The notes beneath the pieces were generated by a model. It was given only the letters and a program-made list of their open reading frames with translations. It did no database searches and was not told the origin of the DNA. Positions 1-8,060 of a DNA stretch of 64,000 nt are shown here, piece after piece; within the stretch, counting starts at the first letter, position 1, and each line of letters opens with the position of its first letter. The translations under genes were made by a program, and so were the position numbers. Source of the stretch: Paenibacillus cellulositrophicus (GTDB taxonomy: Bacteria; Bacillota; Bacilli; Paenibacillales; Paenibacillaceae); contig NZ_CP045295.1 of assembly GCF_009363095.1 (NCBI RefSeq), positions 5,299,001-5,363,000 of the forward strand, written 5' to 3'.

Positions 1-1
1 G

Positions 2-1021
2 GACAACCCCGCCATTTTGGTTACAGGCGGTGCGGGGTTCGTAGGGGGGAACTTTCTGAGGCTGATGCTTCCGAAGTATCCTTCATACCGCTTCATTAAT
101 CTCGATAAGTTGACCTATTCGGGGAATATACAAAATATTGCCGCCTTGTCAGACTATGACCACTATACCTTTATTCAAGGCGATATTTGCGACCGGGATC
201 TGGTAGATGCCGTCACAAGGGAGCACCAGATCGATGTTATCATCAATTTTGCCGGCGAATCCCACGTGGACCGGAGTATAGTGGATCCGGTGACATTCGT
301 CGCCACGAATATCAATGGAACGCAATCTCTGCTTGACGCCGCAGTCCGCTACGACATTGGGCTGTTTCTGCAGATCTCAACCGACGAAGTCTATGGTTCT
401 TTGAATGACACGGGCTATTTTACGGAAAACTCCCCGATCGCTCCTAACAATCCGTATTCGGCCAGTAAAGCTGGAGCCGATATGCTGATTCATTCCTACA
501 GCAATACGTATGGATTACCGTTCAATATCGTCCGGTTCGGCAACACATACGGCCCTGCACAGCACCCGGAGAAGCTCATTCCTATGGTCATCATGAACGC
601 TTTGCAGGACAGGAAGATTCCGATCCACGGCGAGGGTCTCAGCATTCGCGATTGGGTCTATGTCCGCGATAACAATACGGCAATCGACCGTGTTCTGCAC
701 CTGGGGCGCAGTGGAGAGGTATACAACATTGGTTCACATCAGGAAGTGAAAACGATTGACGTCACGCATTTTATTCTGGATATGCTCGGAAAGCCCCGAA
801 GCCTCATTGAGTTCATCCCGGACAGGCCGGGGCAGGATTACCGATATGCCAACAATCCGGCAAAAATTATGAATGAGCTCGGATGGAGGCCCGAATACAG
901 GTTTACCGAAGGGTTGAAACAAACCGTGGAATGGTACGTCGAGCACGCAGATTGGTGGCAAGAGCCGAATAGTCGTAGCTATGAATCTAACATCCCGATG
1001 GGTTCTCAACAAATTATATGA
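2..1021 (+). CDS. rfbB: dTDP-glucose 4,6-dehydratase, 5' end cut by window
   Basis: Extended short-chain dehydrogenase that converts dTDP-glucose to dTDP-4-keto-6-deoxyglucose, the entry step to dTDP-deoxysugars. The NAD-binding GGAGFVG motif lies within the first codons (about nt 26-46), the catalytic Thr-Asp-Glu (TDEVYG) near nt 379-396, the YSASK active-site motif near nt 455-469, and RDWVYVRD further on. The frame is open to the left edge and reads DNPAIL before the glycine motif, so the true start lies just outside; the TTG at 17 is not the start. The gene ends 18 nt before a lasso peptide B1 gene, and that gene's AAAGAGGT ribosome binding site lies in the gap, so the two are probably co-transcribed. 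Family membership is clear; a role in decorating the lasso peptide is inference. Confidence 0.93.
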   Translation, partial: DNPAILVTGGAGFVGGNFLRLMLPKYPSYRFINLDKLTYSGNIQNIAALSDYDHYTFIQGDICDRDLVDAVTREHQIDVIINFAGESHVDRSIVDPVTFVATNINGTQSLLDAAVRYDIGLFLQISTDEVYGSLNDTGYFTENSPIAPNNPYSASKAGADMLIHSYSNTYGLPFNIVRFGNTYGPAQHPEKLIPMVIMNALQDRKIPIHGEGLSIRDWVYVRDNNTAIDRVLHLGRSGEVYNIGSHQEVKTIDVTHFILDMLGKPRSLIEFIPDRPGQDYRYANNPAKIMNELGWRPEYRFTEGLKQTVEWYVEHADWWQEPNSRSYESNIPMGSQQII

Positions 1022-1039
1022 GAAAGAGGTAGGTCAATC

Positions 1040-1345
1040 ATGAGTACAGCAGAAATCGACGCAGCCAACATCATCTCCCAATCCCCCGGCTATCTCGTCA
1101 GCGACATGGATGGGGAGAAAGTCATGCTGAGTATCGAGACCGGAAAGTATTACAACCTGGGGCAGATCGGTGGGCGGATCTGGGAGCTGATTGCTGCGCC
1201 GACCAGCCTGACGGATCTGGTGGGCCAATTGGTCGAAGAGTATGATATCGGGCCGGAAGCGTGCGAGCAGCAGGTGCATCCGTTTCTGAACAAGCTTGCG
1301 GCTGAGGGTCTAATCCAGGTGAGAAGCGGGCATGAGCTGGATTAG
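1040..1345 (+). CDS. Lasso peptide biosynthesis PqqD-like RRE protein (B1)
   Basis: A 101-residue PqqD-fold protein. In split lasso systems this RiPP recognition element binds the precursor leader peptide and presents it to the B2 protease. The match is seen in the GYLVSDMDGEKVMLSIETGK stretch (two beta strands typical of PqqD), in GGRIWELI, and in the C-terminal winged-helix region around EEYDI and FLNKLAAEGLI. Length is normal for a stand-alone B1. Its end overlaps the B2 start by 14 nt, which implies translational coupling, and an ABC exporter follows. The precursor and the asparagine synthetase-like cyclase are not in the window and should lie to the left. Confidence 0.9.
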   Translation: MSTAEIDAANIISQSPGYLVSDMDGEKVMLSIETGKYYNLGQIGGRIWELIAAPTSLTDLVGQLVEEYDIGPEACEQQVHPFLNKLAAEGLIQVRSGHELD

Positions 1346-1826
1346 GCAACTGCGCGCGTTTGTCCGATTTCCATGGGCCCAGAAGACGATGTACGCCGAA
1401 GCCTACGTGCTCCTGGCATGGGGAAGAGTGCTGAAGGCACTCCCGTTCGCCAAAGTCGCCCCTTCCCTGGGGAGCTATATGAAGGAGACTCCGGAGGAGG
1501 AGCTTAGCCGACAGGAACTGCTGACCATCCGTCAAGTCTCCAAAGCCGTTCACGGGATGAGCCGGTACACGTGGTGGGAGAGCCAATGCCTGGTCAAGGC
1601 GATCGCCGCCATGAAAATGTTGGAGCGCCGCGGCCTGTCGAGCACGCTGTATTTGGGAAGCGGCAGGGACGAGCAGGGGCGGCTGGCGGCTCACGCCTGG
1701 CTGCGCTGCGGGTCGTACATCGTGACGGGAAGGGAAGGGCACGAGAAGTATACGGTTGTGGGCATTTTCGGCAACGGAGCGGCAGCGGACCGAGAGGCCG
1801 GGCTCATGACGCGGCAATCCGGATAA
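1332..1826 (+). CDS. Lasso peptide leader peptidase (B2, transglutaminase-like)
   Basis: A 164-residue cysteine protease of the transglutaminase-like B2 family, which removes the leader peptide with the help of B1. The catalytic cysteine is Cys86 in WWESQCLVKA and the catalytic histidine is His121 in AHAWLRCG, followed by the IVTGREGHEKYTVVGIFG tail usual for Firmicute B2 proteins. The ATG at 1332 lies inside the end of the B1 gene, downstream of an AGGTGAGA sequence. The next gene starts 13 nt later, so B1, B2 and the exporter form one unit. Confidence 0.92.
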   Translation: MSWIRQLRAFVRFPWAQKTMYAEAYVLLAWGRVLKALPFAKVAPSLGSYMKETPEEELSRQELLTIRQVSKAVHGMSRYTWWESQCLVKAIAAMKMLERRGLSSTLYLGSGRDEQGRLAAHAWLRCGSYIVTGREGHEKYTVVGIFGNGAAADREAGLMTRQSG

Positions 1827-1839
1827 GGAGCTACGTACA

Positions 1840-3648
1840 ATGAAGGATTTATTCTACTATATTCGCAAAATCCAGCGGGTCGCCGGAGGCAAACTGTACT
1901 TGAACATGTCCATGACCCTTTTCATCAGCCTGTTGGACGGCATCGGCATGTATTTGATCGTTCCGCTGCTGGGCATGATCGGCCTGCTGCAAATGGATTC
2001 GGGGAGCCTGCCGTTTTTGGCCCCGCTTACCGGGCTGATCCATTCCTGGTCCCTGCAGCTCAGCCTGCCGCTGGTCCTGGCGGTTTATGTCCTCATCCTG
2101 GGTGGACAAGCGCTGCTGCAGCGGAGCCAGACCCTCCTGAACGCAAGGATTATTCAATCCTTTATCCGGACGCTGCGGACCGAGACGTATGAAGGGCTGC
2201 TGCGGGCAAAGTGGGAGTTTTACCTGCGCAAACGCCGGTCGGATTTCAACCACGTGATGTCCAACGAGCTGGGGCGGGTCAATTACGGCACGACTTTATT
2301 TTTACAGATGGTGACGTCGCTGATCTTTACCGTGCTTCAAATTGCCCTGGCCCTGTGGCTGTCGCCGGCATTGACAGTGATGGTGCTGATCAGCGGGGGG
2401 CTGCTTGCTCTGTTCGCACGGAGGTTTGTGCGCAGGTCCAAGCGGATCGGGGAGGAGACGACCGAGCTGTCCAAGCATTATTTTGCGGGCATCAGCGACC
2501 ATTTCGGCGGCATTAAGGATATCAAAAGCAACCGGCTGGAAGCGTCCCACATCCATTGGTTCCGTAAGCTGACCGACCAAATGGAGCATAACTTCCTCGA
2601 GTTTGGCCGGGTGAACTCCATGTCGCAGGTTATTTACCGCCTGTCCTCCGTCGTGCTGATCGCGGCATTTATGTACGTGGCGATCGCGGTACTGCATACT
2701 CCGCCGGAGCAGCTGATTACGGTCGTGCTCATTTTTACCCGGCTGTGGCCGAGGTTTATCGGCATTCAGTCAAATATGGAGCAGCTCAGCTCGAATCTGC
2801 CCGCGTTTCATGACATGCGGAAGCTGCAGCAGGAATACGAAGCGGAGCAGGAGCTGATCAGCCCGGAAGAAGTGGGGGCTTCGAAGCTTGCCTTGGTAGA
2901 CGGAATCAGCTGCACCCATGTCAGCTACCGGTACAACCCCAAGGAGCCGCAGTACGCGCTGCGCGATATCAATGTCCATATTCCGGCTAACCGCATGACC
3001 GCTATCGTCGGCAAATCCGGCGCTGGGAAAAGCACCCTGGTCGACCTGCTGATGGGGCTGATCCATCCCGAAGAGGGCGAGGTGCGGGCGGACGGCGTTT
3101 CGCTCCAGCGCGAACGCCAGCTGCTGGCGCTGCGCGGCTCGATCGGATACGTGGCGCAGGATCCGTTCCTGTTCAACGAGAGCATCCGCTACAATTTGCA
3201 GCTGGTGGACCCCAATGCGCAGGATGACGATCTATGGCAGGCGCTGGAGTTCTCGGCCTCGGCCGAATTCGTCCGCAAGCTGCCGCAGGGATTGGACACG
3301 GTCATCGGGGACCGGGGCGTTCGCTTGTCGGGTGGAGAGCGCCAGCGGCTGGTGCTGGCCCGCGCGATTTTGAAGCGGCCGAGCATCCTTGTTCTGGATG
3401 AAGCGACCAGCGCGCTCGACAGCGAAAATGAGCTTCTGATCCAGCAGGCGTTGGAACGCCTCAAAGGAAGCATGACGATGATCGTGATCGCCCACCGGCT
3501 GTCCACCATCCGGAACGCGGACCATGTGATCGTGATGGAGCAGGGCGAGGTGATTCAGCAGGGCGGTTATTTGCAGCTCTCTCAGGAGAGCAAAGGTTCC
3601 TTCAGCAAACTGCTGAGCTACCAGAGCGGGGCTCAAATGCAGGTATGA
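1840..3648 (+). CDS. ABC transporter, fused permease/ATPase, lasso peptide exporter and immunity (D)
   Basis: A 602-residue half-transporter with an N-terminal six-helix membrane domain (about residues 15-310) and a C-terminal ATPase. Walker A (GKSGAGKST) is near residue 390, the LSGGERQR signature near 495, Walker B (ILVLDEATSALD) near 515, and the H-loop in AHRLST follows. The family acts as a homodimer. In lasso clusters this gene exports the mature peptide and gives the producer immunity. The ATG is preceded by AAGGAG. A hairpin terminator follows and the next gene is on the other strand, so this is the right end of the cluster. Confidence 0.92.
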   Translation: MKDLFYYIRKIQRVAGGKLYLNMSMTLFISLLDGIGMYLIVPLLGMIGLLQMDSGSLPFLAPLTGLIHSWSLQLSLPLVLAVYVLILGGQALLQRSQTLLNARIIQSFIRTLRTETYEGLLRAKWEFYLRKRRSDFNHVMSNELGRVNYGTTLFLQMVTSLIFTVLQIALALWLSPALTVMVLISGGLLALFARRFVRRSKRIGEETTELSKHYFAGISDHFGGIKDIKSNRLEASHIHWFRKLTDQMEHNFLEFGRVNSMSQVIYRLSSVVLIAAFMYVAIAVLHTPPEQLITVVLIFTRLWPRFIGIQSNMEQLSSNLPAFHDMRKLQQEYEAEQELISPEEVGASKLALVDGISCTHVSYRYNPKEPQYALRDINVHIPANRMTAIVGKSGAGKSTLVDLLMGLIHPEEGEVRADGVSLQRERQLLALRGSIGYVAQDPFLFNESIRYNLQLVDPNAQDDDLWQALEFSASAEFVRKLPQGLDTVIGDRGVRLSGGERQRLVLARAILKRPSILVLDEATSALDSENELLIQQALERLKGSMTMIVIAHRLSTIRNADHVIVMEQGEVIQQGGYLQLSQESKGSFSKLLSYQSGAQMQV

Positions 3649-3659
3649 TTCGGATGAAA

Positions 3660-3709
3660 AGCAGCCCTCGGGAGGCGTTCGCGCTTCTGCGGGGGCTGCT
3701 GTTTTATTT
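3660..3709 (+). terminator. Rho-independent terminator of the lasso operon
   Basis: AGCAGCCC at 3660-3667 pairs with GGGCTGCT at 3693-3700, followed by GTTTTATTT. It lies 11 nt after the exporter stop codon. Confidence 0.8.
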
Positions 3710-3788
3710 CATGTGAGATGGTTTCGAACGGAACCGCATGCATACTCCTTTTTCTCATGAACAGTATATGGGTACGATATTATCGATA

Positions 3789-4616
3789 TTAGCCTTGTTT
3801 ATGCTCGCTGCTTAACAGGTCATACAACAGATTTGACAAAGGTGCGGGGGCCCCGGCCCGCTGTGATGCTTGTTTAAAAATGCCCACGTCCTTTAACGGA
3901 ATGTGGCTTTGAGTAAAGAGATGAGCCATGTTCTCGGCAGCCATCTGGCCGTAACGCTTATAAATCGGGGCGTTAAACAGCGTTTGGGTCAGCATATCCA
4001 TCACGGGCTTGGGATCGCCACCGCTCTTTTCGACCATCGAGAGAGCTTCCCGAATGGTGTACACGGCGGAAGTAATCATGAAGTTTCCGACCAGTTTCAC
4101 TTGATTCGCTGCCCCGGCTTTTTCACCAAAATCGAAAATATTCAGCCCTCCCATAGCCTCCAACACCGGGCGGACGCGGTCTTTAGCCTGCTGCGGCCCA
4201 GCCATGGGGATGGAGAGCTGACGTGCTGCTGCAGCCTCCGGGACTCCAAAGATGGGGGCTTCGACCAGGGTGCTGCCATGCTCTGCGTGGACAGCTGCAA
4301 GCTTTTTGGATGTATCCGGCGATATCGTGCTCATCGAGATATGAATCCCCCCTTTACCAAGCTTCTCTAAAAAGCTATCGCTCATGACGATGCTCTCCAC
4401 GGACGCATCATCCCACAAAATGGTGACGACGATTCCGCCAGCGGTAACGGCCTCGTCGGGTCTGGATGCCAGCCGGGCGCCTTGGGCAATCAAAGGTTCG
4501 GCTTTGCTGGCCGTCCTGTTATGCACCACCAAAGGATACCCTGCATCGAGGAGATTGTTAGCCAGCGGCAGACCTAGGCTGCCAAGTCCGATAAATCCGA
4601 TCGTCTCGTTCATCAT
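3789..4616 (-). CDS. NAD(P)-dependent beta-hydroxyacid dehydrogenase family oxidoreductase
   Basis: A 275-residue member of the 3-hydroxyisobutyrate / 6-phosphogluconate dehydrogenase superfamily. The Rossmann motif GFIGLGSLGLPLA is at the N terminus and the substrate-region lysine motif (GAANQVKLVGNFM) lies at about residue 170. The physiological substrate cannot be told from sequence; related proteins reduce aldehydes or imines. The start at 4616 is chosen because AGGAGG lies 6 nt upstream; an in-frame extension to 4715 would run through that site and the operator. It is downstream of the merR gene on the same strand, with a copy of the merR operator between them, so it is probably the regulator's target. 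Confidence 0.85.
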   Translation of the reverse strand: MMNETIGFIGLGSLGLPLANNLLDAGYPLVVHNRTASKAEPLIAQGARLASRPDEAVTAGGIVVTILWDDASVESIVMSDSFLEKLGKGGIHISMSTISPDTSKKLAAVHAEHGSTLVEAPIFGVPEAAAARQLSIPMAGPQQAKDRVRPVLEAMGGLNIFDFGEKAGAANQVKLVGNFMITSAVYTIREALSMVEKSGGDPKPVMDMLTQTLFNAPIYKRYGQMAAENMAHLFTQSHIPLKDVGIFKQASQRAGAPAPLSNLLYDLLSSEHKQG

Positions 4617-4643
4617 GTTAATCCTCCTGAAATATAAATGTAC

Positions 4644-4667
4644 AAACATTACGTTAACGTCATGTTT
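4644..4667. promoter_or_regulatory. MerR operator upstream of the dehydrogenase
   Basis: A 24-bp near-perfect palindrome with core ACGTTAACGT flanked by AAACAT and ATGTTT. The same palindrome, with minor changes, lies upstream of the merR gene at 5083-5106. Shared operator use is inferred from this identity. Confidence 0.75.
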
Positions 4668-4680
4668 TCGGCAAAAAAAA

Positions 4681-5070
4681 TTAATGCTGCTCTGCGTCCT
4701 TGAGCCATTGCTCAAAGCGGTCGATATGGTTCAGCAAATCGGTCCGGAATTGTTGTAACCCCTCGATCTTCTGATCCGTCTCTGCGAGGTGCTGCTTCAA
4801 GATGCCGAGCACTTTCTGTTTAGGTTGTACACCACTGGGGTCCATGAAATAGAGATCGATCACGTCCCGTATTTCCTCCAAGCTGAGTCCAAGCTTCTTT
4901 AATTGGTCGATTTTGCGCAGCCGGGCAACGGTCTCATCTGTATAGTAATGCTGCCCATTGCCTTCACGCTCGCCTGGAGGGATCAGCCCCATTTTTTCGT
5001 AATATCGAACCGTACGCTGAGTAACCCCCGCTCGTTCCGATAAATCCCCTATGCGCATGCGATCCTTCAT
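4681..5070 (-). CDS. MerR family transcriptional regulator
   Basis: A 129-residue regulator. The N-terminal winged helix is clear (MRIGDLSERAGVTQRTVRYYE, then KMGLIPPGEREGNGQHYY), followed by a long coiled-coil dimerisation helix (about residues 75-120). There is no separate effector domain and no conserved cysteine set for a metal, so the inducer is unknown. The start at 5070 has a GGAGGG site 6 nt upstream; the longer open frame to 5184 crosses its own operator. It probably controls itself and the downstream dehydrogenase. Confidence 0.9.
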   Translation of the reverse strand: MKDRMRIGDLSERAGVTQRTVRYYEKMGLIPPGEREGNGQHYYTDETVARLRKIDQLKKLGLSLEEIRDVIDLYFMDPSGVQPKQKVLGILKQHLAETDQKIEGLQQFRTDLLNHIDRFEQWLKDAEQH

Positions 5071-5082
5071 ATCTTGCCCTCC

Positions 5083-5106
5083 AAACATGACGTTAACGTC
5101 GTGTTT
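5083..5106. promoter_or_regulatory. MerR operator upstream of merR (autoregulation)
   Basis: A 24-bp palindrome centred on GACGTTAACGTC with AAACAT and GTGTTT arms, one mismatch between the arms. It repeats the sequence at 4644-4667. Confidence 0.75.
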
Positions 5107-5348
5107 ATAAAATACCATCTTAATCCGGCTTTGTAAAGCCGGTACGCATATTGTACCAGCTGCATCCCATGCGGTGTTGAGCAAAATGATCGCAAAACAA
5201 ACGCAAAATAGGTCACAGGTTGCTTTTAACCGCCCTATGAGGCACCAAAGCTTATTCGTTCAGTCTTTATAAAAAAGAAACAAGTTCTGCTTTGGACAAC
5301 ACAGCCCCTGCATTATACAATGAAGAAAACATCTTTCGAAATAACCTG

Positions 5349-5433
5349 ACAGAAGACAGACCGCGTTTGGCGGGTTCGTTTTCTTGGGAAGTCAGAATAC
5401 AGGTGTCCATTTTGATGCTTACTGATTTCGTTA
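5349..5433 (-). repeat. Single inverted copy of the 25.6-26.1 kb intergenic repeat
   Basis: The left end (ACAGAAGACAGACCGCG, then TTTGGCGG) is the reverse complement of the tandem repeat unit near 26 kb with one mismatch in 25 positions. The rest (TTTTCTTGGGAAGTCAGAAT onward to GTTAGG) is an eroded match to the same unit. It fills the gap between merR and the acyl-CoA dehydrogenase-like gene, whose ribosome binding site begins at the end of the repeat. Confidence 0.7.
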
Positions 5434-5442
5434 GGAGAAAAG

Positions 5443-6687
5443 ATGCAGGCGAGGGGAGAGTGCAGGATGAATTCCATGCAAACGGATCCGTTTATACGCA
5501 ATAATCGGGAGGCCGAGATCGCGTCCAGGTCCGAGCGGCTTGCGGCGGTATTTGCGGAGAGGGCTGCGGAACATGACCGGGAAGGATCGTTCCCGTTTGA
5601 AAATTTTGCTGACCTGAAGGAGTCGGGTTATTTAAAGCTGACGGTGCCGGCGGAGTTTGGCGGTGAGGAAGCGTCGCTGTACGAAATGATCCTTGCCCAG
5701 GAACGGCTGGGAAAAGGGGACGGCTCGACGACGCTCGCGGTCGGCTGGCATGTGAGCCAGGTGCTGCAGATGCGCATCGGCCAGTCGTGGCCGCGCGAAC
5801 TGTATGCCAACTTCTGCAGGCAAATTGTCCGTGACGGGGCGATGATCAACCAGTTTGCCAGCGAACCGTCGACCGGCAGTCCGAGCCGGGGCGGCCGTCC
5901 GGGAACGAAAGCGGAGCGTACGGAAGGGGGCTGGCTGCTGACTGGCCGCAAAACGTTCAGCTCGCTCATTCCGGTGCTGGATCAGTTTACGGTCACTGCA
6001 TTTGTGGAGGAAGAAGACAAGACCGGAACGTTTTTGGTGCGGAAGGGTCCAGGTGTCAGCATTGACGAAACGTGGAATACGATGGGCATGCGGGCGACCG
6101 GCAGCCACGACCTGGTGATGGAAGAGGTGTTCGTGCCGGACGGGGAACGGATCGATAGTGAGGATCCTTTAGGAGGACAGCCGGCAGGTAAGATGTCCGA
6201 TCACGGAGGGGCGCTGCTGCATATCCCGGCATGTTATATCGGCATCGCCTGGGCTGCCCGGGATTTTGCGGTGCGTTACGCCGCCAATTACCGGCCAAAC
6301 AGCCTGCCGGGGCCCATTGCCGACCTGCCGCATATTCAGCAGAAGATCGGGGAGATGGAGTCCGAGCTGATCACCGCCCGCACGCTCATGTACAGTGTGG
6401 CGGACCACTGGGACCGCCACCCGGAGCTGCGGCCGGGCATGAGGCCCGATCTCGGGCTCGTGAAGACGACGGCGACCCATGCGGCCCTGCGCATCGTCGA
6501 TCTGGCGATGCGGATTGTGGGCGGGGCCAGCCTGTCGCGCCAGCTTCCTCTGGAGCGGATGTACCGCGACGTGCGGGCGGGTCTGCACAACCCGCCGATG
6601 GACGATACGGTCACATCGATGCTCGCCCGCCGGGCGATCGCGGACGTATCCGGGGCCGGAGAAGGGAACTTGGGAACTAACCGGTAA
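5443..6687 (+). CDS. Acyl-CoA dehydrogenase family flavoprotein
   Basis: A 414-residue protein with the three acyl-CoA dehydrogenase domains: N-terminal helices (about 20-120), a central beta domain with TGRKTFSS and GMRATGSHD, and a C-terminal helical domain with GGASLSRQLPLERMYRDVRAG. That C-terminal signature (RDVRAGLHNPPMDD) resembles the DszC/SfnB-like and YdbM-like branch, which often lack the catalytic glutamate, so the reaction may be flavin-dependent oxidation or monooxygenation of a small substrate rather than beta-oxidation. Two starts are plausible: 5443 with AGGAG 5 nt upstream, or 5467 with GGGGAGAG 6 nt upstream. It stands alone between a repeat and a terminator. Confidence 0.85.
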   Translation: MQARGECRMNSMQTDPFIRNNREAEIASRSERLAAVFAERAAEHDREGSFPFENFADLKESGYLKLTVPAEFGGEEASLYEMILAQERLGKGDGSTTLAVGWHVSQVLQMRIGQSWPRELYANFCRQIVRDGAMINQFASEPSTGSPSRGGRPGTKAERTEGGWLLTGRKTFSSLIPVLDQFTVTAFVEEEDKTGTFLVRKGPGVSIDETWNTMGMRATGSHDLVMEEVFVPDGERIDSEDPLGGQPAGKMSDHGGALLHIPACYIGIAWAARDFAVRYAANYRPNSLPGPIADLPHIQQKIGEMESELITARTLMYSVADHWDRHPELRPGMRPDLGLVKTTATHAALRIVDLAMRIVGGASLSRQLPLERMYRDVRAGLHNPPMDDTVTSMLARRAIADVSGAGEGNLGTNR

Positions 6688-6739
6688 GATCGGTTCGTAG
6701 GCTCGTGCTCGCAGGATCGCAGGACTTCGAAACAGCAGA

Positions 6740-6780
6740 AAAGGCAGTCGGAATGATTCCGGCTGCCTTTTTCTTTTTTT
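6740..6780 (+). terminator. Rho-independent terminator after the acyl-CoA dehydrogenase gene
   Basis: AGGCAGTCGGAA pairs with TTCCGGCTGCCT (one G-T pair) around TGA, followed by a long T run. Confidence 0.9.
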
Positions 6781-6883
6781 GTGAGATTGAACTTCTACCC
6801 TCTAATGAACGGCAACGGCGATGGGTGCGCTCCCCGATTTGAGGGGGCACCGGGTGTTACGGAGCCGTTTCCGCAATATACGT

Positions 6884-7837
6884 CTATGTCTCAAGCAAGA
6901 TCTCCCCGGTACGGGACAGATCATACCCTGCGATGCTCTGCAGCTCGCGGCGGAACTCCTCCGAACGTAAAATGCCCATCAGCGACTCGATCCAAGGCAT
7001 ATTTTCCGCCGATTTGAGCACAACCAGGTCGTAGCGTTCCTCGATTAGCGGGATAAAATCCACGCCGCCTACGATTGCCGCCGCCTTTTCGATGCCAACC
7101 CCGACATCAGCCTCCCCGGCGGCGACAGTGCCGGCGACCGCAATATGGTTGGTCTGCTCCTCGCCGTAGCCCTGCAGCTGATCCCGCCGGATCCCGTGCA
7201 GCCGCAGCTGTTCATCCAGCAGAACGCGGGCACCCGACCCTTTTTCGCGGTTGACGAGCCGCAGCCCTGGACGGGAAAGATCGGCCCAGTCCTTGAGCCC
7301 GAGCGGGTTCCCCTTTTGGACATAGAGTCCTGCTTTTCTCGAGAGCAGGTTGACGACCAGATATGGAAAGCCGACTAAAATCCGCTTAATGTACGGCAAA
7401 TTGTATTCGCCCGTATCGCCGTCGAGCAGATGGGTGCTCACGATGTCGGACTCTCCGCGGTACATCGCAATCAGACTGTCCAGACTCCCGACATATGCGC
7501 GGAGCGGACGGATGCCGGGCTTATGCTTTTCCATATGCTTAACGAGAATGTCAAGGCTGATATCCTGCCCCGTAATGACAACCGAACGGGTTCCGCCGGC
7601 TCCGACAGCGGCAGGTTGAAAGGAAACCGGCTCCGCCGGAGCCGGGCGGTGTTCGGCCGCCTGCAGTCCTTTAGCCCTTTGCTTGTAGGCTTCCAAATCT
7701 GCGGCATCAACGCGCATTTGCTTGCCCACCCGATACGAGGGCAGCTCGCCTTTTTTGATCAGGTCGTAGACGGTGAGCTTGGATATTTTCAGGAGCTTGG
7801 CAATCTCCTCGGTCGTATACGAAATGTCGCTGGACAT
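6884..7837 (-). CDS. yvgK: Helix-turn-helix regulator with periplasmic-binding-protein-like sensor (YvgK type)
   Basis: A 317-residue two-domain protein. The N terminus is an excisionase/MerR-like helix-turn-helix (YTTEEIAKLLKISKLTVYDLIKKGELPSYRVG, about residues 6-50). After a proline/alanine-rich linker, residues of about 85-310 form a PBP-like ligand domain (VVITGQDISLDILV, STHLLDGDTGEYN, NREKGSGARVLLDE). The same fusion lies beside modA-modB in Bacillus subtilis (yvgK-yvgL-yvgM). Here it is divergent from modA. It likely senses molybdate or a molybdenum cofactor species, but this is inference from fold and context. The ATG has GGAGGA upstream. Confidence 0.85.
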   Translation of the reverse strand: MSSDISYTTEEIAKLLKISKLTVYDLIKKGELPSYRVGKQMRVDAADLEAYKQRAKGLQAAEHRPAPAEPVSFQPAAVGAGGTRSVVITGQDISLDILVKHMEKHKPGIRPLRAYVGSLDSLIAMYRGESDIVSTHLLDGDTGEYNLPYIKRILVGFPYLVVNLLSRKAGLYVQKGNPLGLKDWADLSRPGLRLVNREKGSGARVLLDEQLRLHGIRRDQLQGYGEEQTNHIAVAGTVAAGEADVGVGIEKAAAIVGGVDFIPLIEERYDLVVLKSAENMPWIESLMGILRSEEFRRELQSIAGYDLSRTGEILLET

Positions 7838-7978
7838 GAGCTTCCTCCTTGTACGTCGTATGTTTCGCTGAACGTTTCGTTATATGTTATCTTTTCTTGT
7901 AATGGCTTAGGTCTTAACCCTGTGAACACAGTGTCTTCTATTGTATCACACCCGGATGTGAAATTTGTGCAAACCGTA

Positions 7979-8008
7979 TTTACAACCTCGCGGCCCACTG
8001 GATATAAT
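7979..8008 (+). promoter_or_regulatory. Probable sigma-A promoter of modAB
   Basis: TTTACA at 7979-7984 and TATAAT at 8003-8008 with an 18-bp spacer. Transcription would start near 8015, inside the 10-bp repeat array. Confidence 0.65.
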
Positions 8009-8040
8009 CAATTATATCTAATTATAACTAAATATAACGA
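8001..8040 (+). repeat. Four 10-bp AT-rich tandem repeats over the modA promoter
   Basis: Four consecutive decamers: GATATAATCA, ATTATATCTA, ATTATAACTA, AATATAACGA. The period of about one helical turn and the position over the -10 box and start site suggest binding sites for the divergent YvgK-like regulator acting as a repressor. Confidence 0.6.
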
Positions 8041-8060
8041 TTTAGGATTGGAGATTACGG

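Noticed and set aside
17-1021. TTG at 17 as the start of the dehydratase
   Set aside because: The reading frame is open further left and the residues before the glycine motif fit the family; the real start is outside the window.
5292-5504. 70-codon open frame upstream of the acyl-CoA dehydrogenase gene
   Set aside because: It runs through the intergenic repeat copy, has no ribosome binding site and overlaps the real start.
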